Shown: positions 1-5,577, counted from the first letter of the stretch. The stretch: DNA of 6,378 nucleotides from an uncultured Pirellulaceae bacterium (GCA_947259675.1 CAMYNE010000130.1:1-6378), one strand, 5' to 3'. Translations and numbers: made by a program. Notes: a model not told the origin generated them from the letters alone.

Positions 1-248
1 AGCGTGCAGTCTTTAAATGCCAAACGGTAAACAGCGGACGGGAACGGGAGTTTTGGGGGTTTAATCGTGGCAAACATGCCGTCCTGGAAGCGGCAATTTT
101 GGCGACGCGAGTTGGATTTTTACCTGCCGACGAAATCAATCAACAGTACAAACGACTGGATTCCATTGTTCAAAAAACGGGCGGCACCAGCGAACTTGAA
201 GCTTTTGAAATTCTGAGGGCCTTTGTCGAATCATCGTTGACCGTCTAA
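1..248 (+). CDS. DUF447 family protein, C-terminal part (5' end outside window)
   Basis: This is an open frame read from base 3 to a TAA at 246-248. It gives about 81 residues of the C-terminus of a longer protein. The diagnostic stretch is GFNRGKHAVLEAAILATR, followed by a helical tail (LPADEINQQYKRLDSIVQKTGG, TSELEAFEILRAF). I recognise this as the C-terminal helical part of the DUF447 family, which is shared by methanogenic archaea, methylotrophs and planctomycetes. The function of the family is not established to my knowledge. The N-terminal part, expected to be a flavin-reductase-like barrel, is not visible. The gene ends 9 bases before the beta-RFAP synthase start, so the two are almost certainly cotranscribed. 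This points to a role in tetrahydromethanopterin synthesis or use. The family call comes from memory of the motif; the functional link is inferred from context. Confidence 0.75.
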   Translation, partial: RAVFKCQTVNSGREREFWGFNRGKHAVLEAAILATRVGFLPADEINQQYKRLDSIVQKTGGTSELEAFEILRAFVESSLTV

Positions 249-257
249 AACTGGCTT

Positions 258-1241
258 ATGCGTTTCCCCATCCAAATCTCCGCGCCAAGCCGTTTGCATT
301 TCGGGCTTTTTTCCGTCGGCCAACAAACGCAACGGCAATTCGGCGGCGTGGGATTGATGATTCAATCTCCGCGAACACGTGTGCAAATCAAGCCCGCAGG
401 CGAATTGGGTATTTCCTCAATTGAATCCGAAACCATACAAAATCATGTTTCTCGTTGGTTCGATCAATATGGTTCGCTACTGCCTCAATATCAGAGTACA
501 GCGGAGCTGCCGTGTGAAATTGAGTTAGTTGAAATGCCGCCGCGGCATGCCGGTTTTGGTTCCGGAACACAATTCGCACTGTCGGTGGCGGTTGCCCTGT
601 TTCGCTTCTTTGAATTGACCGTGCCGAAGCCGAATGAATTGGCACCATTGATGGGAAGGGGAGGGCGTTCAGCGATTGGCTCGCATGGGTTCTTTCAAGG
701 CGGCTTACTTGTGGACCGCGGGCGAACTCCCGACCAGTCGGTGGCGCCACTCGATTTTCAAATTGAATTCCCGCCCGATTGGCCGATCGTTCTGGCGACT
801 TTGAAAAATCACCAAGGGCTATCAGGTTCAAACGAATCCGCGGCGTTTTCCGAACTGCCGAATGCTTCGGAAAAACAAGCGAATTCAATGATCGAACTTG
901 TCAATCAAAAGTTGTTCCCCGCACTAATTGCTCACGACTACGCGACCTTTGGCGAAGCGGTCTACAAGCTAAGTTACCAAAGTGGTCTGTTATTCCAATC
1001 GGTTCAGGGTGGTCCTTACAATGGTCGTGACATCGAACGACTTGTCGAGTTGATTCGGTCCTTGGGCATTTCCGCCGTTGGTCAAAGTTCGTGGGGACCT
1101 TGTGTGTTTGCGATCGCGCCGGACAACTCAACTGCCGGAGAGTTGCAGAAAAGCATTGTGGAACAATACGGTAATCAATGCGAAGCTCGAATTGTCTACG
1201 CCGACAACGTTGGTGCCTTTACGAACACGGTTCGAGAATAG
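258..1241 (+). CDS. mptG: beta-ribofuranosylaminobenzene 5'-phosphate synthase (GHMP superfamily)
   Basis: This 327-residue protein has the normal length for the family. The enzyme condenses 4-aminobenzoate (or a related benzoate) with PRPP, releasing CO2 and pyrophosphate. It is the first committed step of methanopterin synthesis and is cytoplasmic. Visible motifs are the N-terminal SRLHFGLF (residues 11-18), the GHMP glycine-rich loop HAGFGSGTQ (97-105), the block GRGGRSAIGSHGFFQGGLL (133-151) typical of beta-RFAP synthases, GLSGSNESAAF (187-197) and the C-terminal GQSSWGPCVFA (275-285). The GSGTQ loop and the GRGGRSAIG block separate it from homoserine, mevalonate and other GHMP kinases. 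The ATG at 258 lies 9 bases after the upstream stop and has no clear Shine-Dalgarno, so translational coupling to the DUF447 gene is likely. The symbol follows archaeal and methylotroph usage (also called orf4). Confidence 0.9.
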   Translation: MRFPIQISAPSRLHFGLFSVGQQTQRQFGGVGLMIQSPRTRVQIKPAGELGISSIESETIQNHVSRWFDQYGSLLPQYQSTAELPCEIELVEMPPRHAGFGSGTQFALSVAVALFRFFELTVPKPNELAPLMGRGGRSAIGSHGFFQGGLLVDRGRTPDQSVAPLDFQIEFPPDWPIVLATLKNHQGLSGSNESAAFSELPNASEKQANSMIELVNQKLFPALIAHDYATFGEAVYKLSYQSGLLFQSVQGGPYNGRDIERLVELIRSLGISAVGQSSWGPCVFAIAPDNSTAGELQKSIVEQYGNQCEARIVYADNVGAFTNTVRE

Positions 1242-1295
1242 ATTCGAATCGCAAAGTTGCTCAATCTGCCCCATTCATTTGCAAAAGGTCCGATT

Positions 1296-2009
1296 ATGCC
1301 AACACTTGGAGTCAACATTGATCACGTGGCCACCGTTCGCGAGGCACGCCGAACCATCGAGCCAGATCCGGTAGCTGCGGCAGCGGCAGCCGAAAATGCG
1401 GGGGCCGACCAGATCACCGTTCACCTGCGTGAGGATCGACGCCACATTCAGGACGAAGACGTTTTTCGCTTGCGAGAATCACTCCGAGTGCGGATGAATC
1501 TTGAATGTGCGTGTGTTGACGAAATGTTGCGAATCGCGATCGCGATCAATCCTCATCAAGTTTGCCTTGTTCCTGAGAAACGAGAAGAAGTTACAACCGA
1601 AGGCGGGTTGGACGTACGCGGTAAACACGTTGAGCGGGCCGTCAAAGTGCTGCAGGAGAACGGGATTATGGTCAGTCTGTTCATAGATCCGGACGAAGAA
1701 TCAATTTCGCTTTCGAAATCGCTGGAAGTGGAAGCGGTCGAACTTCATACAGGCGCGTATGCCGGCGCGAACGGTCCGGCTGAGCACGAAAAGCAACTTG
1801 CCATTCTGGCCAACGCCGGCCAGTCAGTACGCGAGCATGGAATGCATTTGCACGCGGGGCACGGGCTTAACTATGAAAACGTCGTTCCCGTCGCAAAAAT
1901 AGACGGTATGGAGGAACTCAATATCGGTCATAGCATCGTTTCACGTTCGATTTTTGTCGGCATGGAAGACGCCGTAAGAGAGATGAAAAGGTTAGTGAGT
2001 TTTCAGTAG
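1296..2009 (+). CDS. pdxJ: pyridoxine 5'-phosphate synthase PdxJ
   Basis: PdxJ condenses 1-deoxy-xylulose 5-phosphate with 3-amino-2-oxopropyl phosphate to give pyridoxine 5'-phosphate, the ring-closing step of the DXP-dependent vitamin B6 pathway in the cytosol. It is a TIM barrel, and the 237 residues here match the usual length of about 240. Conserved segments are GVNIDHVATVREAR (5-18), ITVHLREDRRHI (40-51, with H43 and H50), RMNLE (66-70), LVPEKREEVTTEGGLDV (91-107), ELHTG (149-153), HAGHGLNY (186-193, with H189) and ELNIGHSI (207-214). The catalytic His and Glu positions line up with those of E. coli PdxJ as I remember it. The start is the ATG at 1296 because AAAGG at 1284-1288 is well spaced and the family begins at about this residue. 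An in-frame TTG at 1257 would add 13 unconserved residues. The gene starts 54 bases after the beta-RFAP synthase gene, so it may share its transcript. Confidence 0.97.
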   Translation: MPTLGVNIDHVATVREARRTIEPDPVAAAAAAENAGADQITVHLREDRRHIQDEDVFRLRESLRVRMNLECACVDEMLRIAIAINPHQVCLVPEKREEVTTEGGLDVRGKHVERAVKVLQENGIMVSLFIDPDEESISLSKSLEVEAVELHTGAYAGANGPAEHEKQLAILANAGQSVREHGMHLHAGHGLNYENVVPVAKIDGMEELNIGHSIVSRSIFVGMEDAVREMKRLVSFQ

Positions 2010-2095
2010 TCAGTTGTCAGTAGTCAGGACTACTACTGATTACGTGTACTGCGGACTGCAAACTGCCGACTTCCACTTCCGAATTCCGACCTCCG
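2002..2095. repeat. Degenerate heptamer tandem repeats overlapping the pdxJ stop
   Basis: Two runs of seven-base units can be read directly. Run A is 2002-2029: TTCAGTA, GTCAGTT, GTCAGTA, GTCAGGA. It begins inside the last pdxJ codons, and the TAG stop at 2007-2009 is made of repeat sequence. Run B is 2048-2095: ACTGCGG, ACTGCAA, ACTGCCG, ACTTCC (one base short), ACTTCCG, AATTCCG, ACCTCCG. The units drift gradually from ACTG-like to CTCCG-like. This resembles the short heptanucleotide tandem repeats described in cyanobacteria and is non-coding. I see no open frame of note across it. Confidence 0.7.
2017..2039 (+). terminator. Hairpin just after pdxJ, possible weak terminator
   Basis: TCAGTAGT (2017-2024) pairs perfectly with ACTACTGA (2032-2039) around a 7-base loop, starting 8 bases after the pdxJ stop. 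No T-run follows, so intrinsic termination is doubtful. The stem may instead stabilise the mRNA 3' end or be a by-product of the repeat array. Confidence 0.35.
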
Positions 2096-2127
2096 AATTT
2101 GAACAACCTCCGATTTCGAAAAGATGG

Positions 2128-2156
2128 TGGAAAAAACTCGATGGCTGCCGTATGAT
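2128..2156 (+). promoter_or_regulatory. Candidate sigma-70 promoter for dapA
   Basis: TGGAAA (2128-2133, four of six consensus bases) and TATGAT (2151-2156, five of six) are separated by 17 bases. Transcription would start near 2163 and give a leader of about 75 bases before the dapA ATG. This fits dapA being transcribed independently of pdxJ. It is a motif match only. Confidence 0.35.
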
Positions 2157-2179
2157 CATGGTTCATTAACGCCAAAGAT

Positions 2180-2197
2180 TCCGCTCAGTTAAGCGGA
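2180..2197 (+). promoter_or_regulatory. Hairpin in the dapA 5' leader
   Basis: TCCGCT (2180-2185) pairs with AGCGGA (2192-2197) around the loop CAGTTA, about 40 bases before the dapA start. The 3' arm contains part of a GGAGG (2195-2199), and a run of six T lies at 2218-2223. The stem could mask the GGAGG. It is too small and simple to be a lysine riboswitch. Confidence 0.35.
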
Positions 2198-2236
2198 GGC
2201 AAGCAATTTGTTCCGTCTTTTTTGTGAGAAAACGTT

Positions 2237-3136
2237 ATGGCTCGTCGAGGATCAGATTTTGCCGGTCTTTCTGTGGCAATCGTAACGCCATTTCAAAATG
2301 GCAAAGTCGATTCGGCCAAGTTAAAAGACCAAATCGAATTCCAAATCGCCGCTGGAACAAATTGTCTGGTCCCGGTCGGCACGACGGGCGAGTCGCCAAC
2401 ACTCTCGCATCCGGAACATGAACAAGTTATTTCCGAAGTCATTCAGATCGTTGCGGGTCGAGTCAAAGTCATGGCTGGCACTGGATCCAACAGTACTTCT
2501 GAAGCAATCAGCCTGACCAAATGGGCTGCCAGCGAAGGAGCCGATGCGACGCTGCAAGTTGCACCTTATTACAACAAACCGACTCAGGAAGGTTTTTACC
2601 AGCACTATCAAGCAATTTCCGAGGCGATTGAGATTCCCATTTGCGTCTACAATATTCCTGGCCGTACCGGGCAGAACATCAATCCGGATACGATCGCCCG
2701 CATGGCCGAATTCCAAAACGTAACGATGGTAAAAGAAGCGACTGGTTCGATGGATCAGGCTTCTCAAGTCCTGAACTTGACAGATCTCACCGTGCTCAGT
2801 GGCGACGACACGATGACCTTGCCACTCTTGTCGATTGGTGGAGAAGGAGTCGTCTCAGTCGTTGGCAACCTGGTCCCCGAGGACATGCTTGAAATGCTAA
2901 GAGCGTTTTCTGCTGGAAATCTCGAACAAGCACAGAAATGGCATCACAAGTTGTTTCCGCTATGTCGCGATTTGCTCAGTCTTGCCACGAATCCGATCCC
3001 GTTAAAAGCAGCGATGGCCGAGCTGGGACGCGATACGGGTGAACTCCGTTTGCCCATGACGCCGCTCAATGATGCTCAGCTTGAATTCTTGCGCAAAACA
3101 ATTGCGACGTACGGCCTTGGTGCAGTGCCAGTCTAG
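2237..3136 (+). CDS. dapA: 4-hydroxy-tetrahydrodipicolinate synthase DapA
   Basis: DapA condenses pyruvate with aspartate semialdehyde. This is the first committed step towards diaminopimelate and lysine, in the cytosol. The 299-residue protein is a TIM barrel of normal length. Key features are AIVTPF (14-19), the pyruvate-binding GTTGES (48-53, T49/T50), PYYNKPTQ (110-117, Y112), YNIPGRTG (138-145, catalytic Y138 and substrate-binding R143), the Schiff-base lysine K166 in VKEATG, and SGDD near residue 193. These favour true DapA over the related NanA/KDG aldolases, because the R143 carboxylate-binding position is kept. The ATG at 2237 has only a weak GTGAG (2224-2228) upstream. An in-frame TGA at 2225-2227 rules out any longer N-terminus. 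DapA and the downstream asparaginase gene are 119 bases apart, so shared transcription is uncertain. Confidence 0.96.
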   Translation: MARRGSDFAGLSVAIVTPFQNGKVDSAKLKDQIEFQIAAGTNCLVPVGTTGESPTLSHPEHEQVISEVIQIVAGRVKVMAGTGSNSTSEAISLTKWAASEGADATLQVAPYYNKPTQEGFYQHYQAISEAIEIPICVYNIPGRTGQNINPDTIARMAEFQNVTMVKEATGSMDQASQVLNLTDLTVLSGDDTMTLPLLSIGGEGVVSVVGNLVPEDMLEMLRAFSAGNLEQAQKWHHKLFPLCRDLLSLATNPIPLKAAMAELGRDTGELRLPMTPLNDAQLEFLRKTIATYGLGAVPV

Positions 3137-3147
3137 TCGTCGTTCCG

Positions 3148-3173
3148 GGCCAATTTCGTCAAACGAAGAAGCC
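3148..3173 (+). terminator. Hairpin after dapA, possible terminator
   Basis: GGC (3148-3150), then TTTCGT (3154-3159), pair with ACGAAG (3163-3168), then GCC (3171-3173), leaving a CAA loop and a small internal loop. The structure starts 12 bases past the dapA stop. No T-run follows, so its strength as a terminator is doubtful. Confidence 0.3.
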
Positions 3174-3193
3174 GAGTTCGGCGTCCGCGCGAC

Positions 3194-3221
3194 TTGAAAA
3201 CGGTGCGAATTCCGTTCTACT
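3194..3221 (+). promoter_or_regulatory. Candidate promoter for the glycosylasparaginase gene
   Basis: TTGAAA (3194-3199, five of six) lies 16 bases from TCTACT (3216-3221, four of six). This would place the transcription start near 3228, about 28 bases before the ATG at 3256. It is a motif match only. Confidence 0.3.
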
Positions 3222-3255
3222 TTGTGACGACTGATTCATTATATGAGTGATACGC

Positions 3256-4266
3256 ATGATCGATCGCAGAGAGTTTATCGAGTTGGCCACCGCCGCCAGC
3301 GCCGTTGCCTGTTCGTCGACTCAACCCAAGCGGGTTGCACGTACTACTCAGCCGTTGGCAAAACCACTGTTCGTGGCGACCTGGCCGTTTGGAAAACCTG
3401 CTTGCGAACGTGCGGTAGAAGTGGCTGGAAGAGGCTCAATGCTGGATGCGATTGAGCAAGGCATCTGGGTCACCGAAGCAGATATCAAGAACGCGTCGGT
3501 GGGAATTGGCGGAATTCCGAACTCGGCAGGGGATGTTGAACTAGACGCCTGCATCATGTCCGGGCCCGATCACAATGCCGGCAGTGTTGCCGGAATTCAA
3601 GATATTCTGCATCCGATTTCGGTCGCCAGAAAAGTCATGGAAGAGACAATTCACGTCATGCTGGTTGGAGAAGGCGCGAAACAATTTGCGATTTCTCAAG
3701 GCATTTCAGCCACGCAGCTTTTGACCGACCAGCAAAAACAAAAATGGATCGAGTGGCAAAAAAACAATCACAAGAAACCCGAAGTTGACGAAGACAACCA
3801 CGACACGATTGCCATGCTTGGCCTAGACGAACATGGCGATCTGTGGGGTGGATGCTCCACGAGCGGATGGGGTTACAAAATTCCCGGCCGCGTTGGCGAT
3901 TCGCCGATTATTGGTAGCGGGCTATATGTGGACAACGCGGTTGGTGCCGCCGGAGCAACGGGCGTTGGGGAAAATGTGATGCGATTTTGCGGATCGTTCC
4001 TGGTCGTCGAAATGATGCGAGGCGGTGCGAATCCAACAGATGCATGCCAAATGGCTGTGGAGCGAATTGCCTCGATGGATCCCAAACGGGGCATCAATGA
4101 CCTCGATATCAACTTTATTGCTCTCAGCAAAAACGGGGAATTCGGCGGCGCCGGAACCAGCAATGGATTCAAATTCTCATTTGCAGCACGCGACGAGAGT
4201 GGTGTCAGAGACGGACGCGCGTTAAGCGACAAACCGATTGGTCCAGAAGGTGGAAATCGAAAATAA
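3256..4266 (+). CDS. Exported N4-(beta-N-acetylglucosaminyl)-L-asparaginase (glycosylasparaginase)
   Basis: This Ntn-hydrolase cleaves the GlcNAc-asparagine bond left after glycoprotein breakdown. The 336-residue precursor should cut itself before T184 in NHDTIAML, leaving alpha and beta chains with T184 as the catalytic nucleophile. Other expected residues are present: T202 in CSTSGWGYK, R212 and D215 in PGRVGDSP, and T235-G236 in GATGVGE. These match Flavobacterium enzyme positions T152, T170, R180, D183 and T203-G204 with a constant offset of 32. The N-terminus MIDRREFIELATAASAVACS resembles a twin-arginine signal, with Cys19 a possible but imperfect lipobox cysteine, so the protein is probably periplasmic. 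ATG 3256 is preferred because it places the twin arginine at residues 4-5; the in-frame GTG at 3247 would only add three residues. Isoaspartyl peptidase activity is the main alternative, but TSGWGYKIPGRVGDSP is glycosylasparaginase-like. Confidence 0.92.
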   Translation: MIDRREFIELATAASAVACSSTQPKRVARTTQPLAKPLFVATWPFGKPACERAVEVAGRGSMLDAIEQGIWVTEADIKNASVGIGGIPNSAGDVELDACIMSGPDHNAGSVAGIQDILHPISVARKVMEETIHVMLVGEGAKQFAISQGISATQLLTDQQKQKWIEWQKNNHKKPEVDEDNHDTIAMLGLDEHGDLWGGCSTSGWGYKIPGRVGDSPIIGSGLYVDNAVGAAGATGVGENVMRFCGSFLVVEMMRGGANPTDACQMAVERIASMDPKRGINDLDINFIALSKNGEFGGAGTSNGFKFSFAARDESGVRDGRALSDKPIGPEGGNRK

Positions 4267-4281
4267 CTACTCACTTAACTC

Positions 4282-4333
4282 ATTTCGTGAGAATTCAATC
4301 AAAAACCAAACATCGAATTTCGTGAACATTCGA
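4282..4333 (+). repeat. Pair of imperfect direct repeats upstream of the HAD-like gene
   Basis: ATTTCGTGAGAATTCAA (4282-4298) and ATTTCGTGAACATTCGA (4317-4333) match at 14 of 17 positions, with starts 35 bases apart. They fill the short gap between the asparaginase stop and the HAD-like gene. They could be regulator half-sites or simply a local duplication; nothing else in the window shares the motif. Confidence 0.35.
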
Positions 4334-4366
4334 GACCGACACGAATGATTAACAGGACGAATAACC

Positions 4367-4786
4367 ATGAGCATCAAAGTCGTTTTCTTTGATATCGGAA
4401 ACACGTTAGTCTCAGGAAAACAATGGTTGCCGGGCGCGAAAGAAATAATCTCAGAATTTAAGGCAAGCCAGATTCGCGTTGGCCTGATTTCAAATACGGG
4501 GCAACTTACTCCCGAGGAATTAGCCGAACGCTTGCCAGCAGATTTTTCATTTGATGAATTCGAAGAAGGGATTACTCTTCTGTCGTCTGAAGTCGGAATC
4601 GAAAAGCCGGCTCGCGCCATTTTCTCTCTCGCAATTCAACACGCCGACGTTTCACCCTGGGAAGCAATGTTCGTTGGCGAAAGTCTTACCGAAACAGTCG
4701 CCGCTCAGTCAGCGGGAATGCGTGCCGCCCGAATCACAAATTCCGAATCGGACTACCCAGAACTGCTCAAACAACTGACGGGTTAG
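4367..4786 (+). CDS. Small HAD-superfamily hydrolase-like protein with altered catalytic motifs
   Basis: This 139-residue protein has the four HAD motifs in order but no room for a large cap domain. Motif I is FFDIGNTL (7-14), with nucleophile D9; the usual second Asp is Gly11. Motif II is LISNT (40-44, S42), and motif III is K80 in GIEKP. Motif IV is FVGESLTETVAAQSAGMRA (102-120), where the usual GDSxxxD reads GES-LTE, with Glu at 105 and 109. HAD phosphatases normally use the second Asp of motif I as acid/base and Asp in motif IV for Mg2+. The substrate is therefore unknown, and the activity may be weak, shifted or lost. The start is supported by AGGA (4354-4357) nine bases before ATG 4367. 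It lies 100 bases after the asparaginase gene and converges on the minus-strand gene at 4959. The family call is sound; the function is not known. Confidence 0.85.
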   Translation: MSIKVVFFDIGNTLVSGKQWLPGAKEIISEFKASQIRVGLISNTGQLTPEELAERLPADFSFDEFEEGITLLSSEVGIEKPARAIFSLAIQHADVSPWEAMFVGESLTETVAAQSAGMRAARITNSESDYPELLKQLTG

Positions 4787-4798
4787 GTTGGGCAGTCC

Positions 4799-4873
4799 AA
4801 TCTTTGTCTACCAAATCTTAGTCTTCGTCCATCTAATCTTAGTCTTAGTCCCAATCTTAGTCGTAGTCCATCT
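4799..4873. repeat. Tandem AATCTTAGTC-type repeat array
   Basis: Units starting with AATCTTAGTC begin at 4814, 4835 and 4853, with lengths 21, 18 and 21. A diverged 15-base unit (AATCTTTGTC...) begins at 4799. All lengths are multiples of three, and inside each unit the pattern is a hexamer-like TCTTAG/TCGTAG. The array starts 13 bases after the stop of the HAD-like gene. It is non-coding as far as I can see. Confidence 0.75.
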
Positions 4874-4946
4874 CAACTAAGACAAAGGAAGGAGCAAGAC
4901 GACGAGTACGAGTACGAGATGAATGCGAGGAAGACTACGAGTAAGA
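4855..4946. terminator. Long imperfect inverted repeat between convergent genes, possible bidirectional terminator
   Basis: TCTTAGTCGTAGTC (4855-4868) is complementary to GACTACGAGTAAGA (4933-4946) at 13 of 14 positions. Inside it, CATCTC (4869-4874) pairs exactly with GAGATG (4916-4921), leaving an 11-base bulge on the right arm. The loop contains GAGTAC hexamers (4905-4916). The structure lies between the ends of two convergent genes (stops at 4786 and 4959), where a shared terminator would be expected. No long T-run flanks it. Confidence 0.45.
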
Positions 4947-4958
4947 ACTTGAGTCAGC

Positions 4959-5384
4959 TTACTCTTCGTTTGGAATGTCTTTTTTGCGAAGTAGACCAGC
5001 ACTGGAATTGAAATATTTTTTTCGCCGCGTTTCTGACTGACGAGTATCGCCATCCCGTTGAGCGCTCAGGTCTTTATACATTGCGATGGTGAAAGGGCAT
5101 TTAAGAATATCCAAGCGAAACATGATGTAATCTGACTCTTCTCGACTTAAAACTCCGAGAAGATGATTGCTCATTTGTTCAATCGTTGGAACACCGATTT
5201 GATTGCGGCGCCAGATTTCACCCAGAGTATGAATCCCTGCATCGCGGCGCCCGTTGATATGGGAAAGTCGTTCCAGCAGCTCCCGATCTTCGGTTACCAA
5301 GTGCTCCAGATCCGCGGCTCGTTTTGGATCCAGTGCCTCGTCCAGGTAGGCTTCCAGTTCCGCGTCAGTAAATTCAGGTTTCAA
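4959..5384 (-). CDS. Small planctomycete protein of unknown function with anti-sigma-like N-terminus
   Basis: This 141-residue soluble protein has no membrane segment or signal peptide. The N-terminus FTDAELEAYLDEALDPKRAADLEHLV (5-30) resembles the start of zinc-finger anti-sigma factors, which read roughly DEELxAYLDGEL followed by a helix. It is followed by LSHINGRRDAGIHTLGEIWRRNQIGVP (40-66) and LLGVLSREESDYIMFRLDILKCPF (75-98). I recall this layout from planctomycete hypothetical proteins that keep a second cysteine in a C-terminal CxxC. Here C96 stands alone (KCPFTIAMYKDL). The basic tail RRKKYF...LLRKKD (120-135) is not familiar. The start is TTG at 5384-5382; no ATG or GTG occurs in frame before the upstream TAG at 5427-5429. 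A nearby ATG at 5400-5398 is in another frame. Divergent from the phosphoesterase gene. A regulatory role is inference only. Confidence 0.75.
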   Translation of the reverse strand: MKPEFTDAELEAYLDEALDPKRAADLEHLVTEDRELLERLSHINGRRDAGIHTLGEIWRRNQIGVPTIEQMSNHLLGVLSREESDYIMFRLDILKCPFTIAMYKDLSAQRDGDTRQSETRRKKYFNSSAGLLRKKDIPNEE

Positions 5385-5423
5385 GGTTGTCTCGACCCAT
5401 TCAGGGGTAATACGAATTCCACT

Positions 5424-5453
5424 ATTCTAGTGATCTTTCAATTCCCACAACAA
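5424..5453 (-). promoter_or_regulatory. Candidate promoter for the small minus-strand gene
   Basis: Read on the minus strand, TAGAAT (5429-5424, five of six to the -10 consensus) follows TTGTTG (5453-5448) at 18 bases. Transcription would start near 5417, about 33 bases before the TTG start. The rest of the divergent gap 5385-5577 shows no convincing promoter towards the phosphoesterase gene. Confidence 0.25.
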
Positions 5454-5577
5454 GCCTTGTTAGAACGAATCGTCGCTGTAAACACCGGTTTGAAGTTCAC
5501 CAGTGTTGCAAATTGAAACGGCGTCAATCAGGATGAGGCCTGCAGACACGCTCTCATTAGTTCAAGAGTACTTCGTC

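Noticed and set aside
388..888. A 166-codon open frame on the minus strand inside the beta-RFAP synthase gene
   Set aside because: It lies entirely opposite a gene with strong family motifs, and its translation shows no recognisable domain. It is a shadow frame.
1241..1250. Perfect palindrome GATTCGAATC at the beta-RFAP synthase stop
   Set aside because: Ten bases are too short to stand out from chance, and there is no partner site or clear promoter beside it.
1257..1295. An upstream TTG start for pdxJ, adding 13 residues
   Set aside because: The added residues are not part of the PdxJ fold, and AAAGG is correctly spaced for the ATG at 1296.
2157..2236. A lysine riboswitch upstream of dapA
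   Set aside because: The leader is about 75 bases with a single short hairpin. Lysine riboswitches need roughly 170 bases and a five-helix junction.
4799..4948. A CRISPR array in the repeat-rich gap
   Set aside because: Units are 15-21 bases, directly adjacent and degenerate, with no unique spacers and no cas genes nearby.
5374..5400. ATG at 5400-5398 as the start of the small minus-strand gene
   Set aside because: It is in a different frame and reaches TGA after eight codons, so it can only be used if there is a sequencing error or frameshift. TTG at 5384 fits the open frame.
5163..5516. A 117-codon plus-strand frame overlapping the small minus-strand gene
   Set aside because: Mostly antisense to the 141-residue protein, which has the recognisable family pattern. 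No Shine-Dalgarno or domain supports it.
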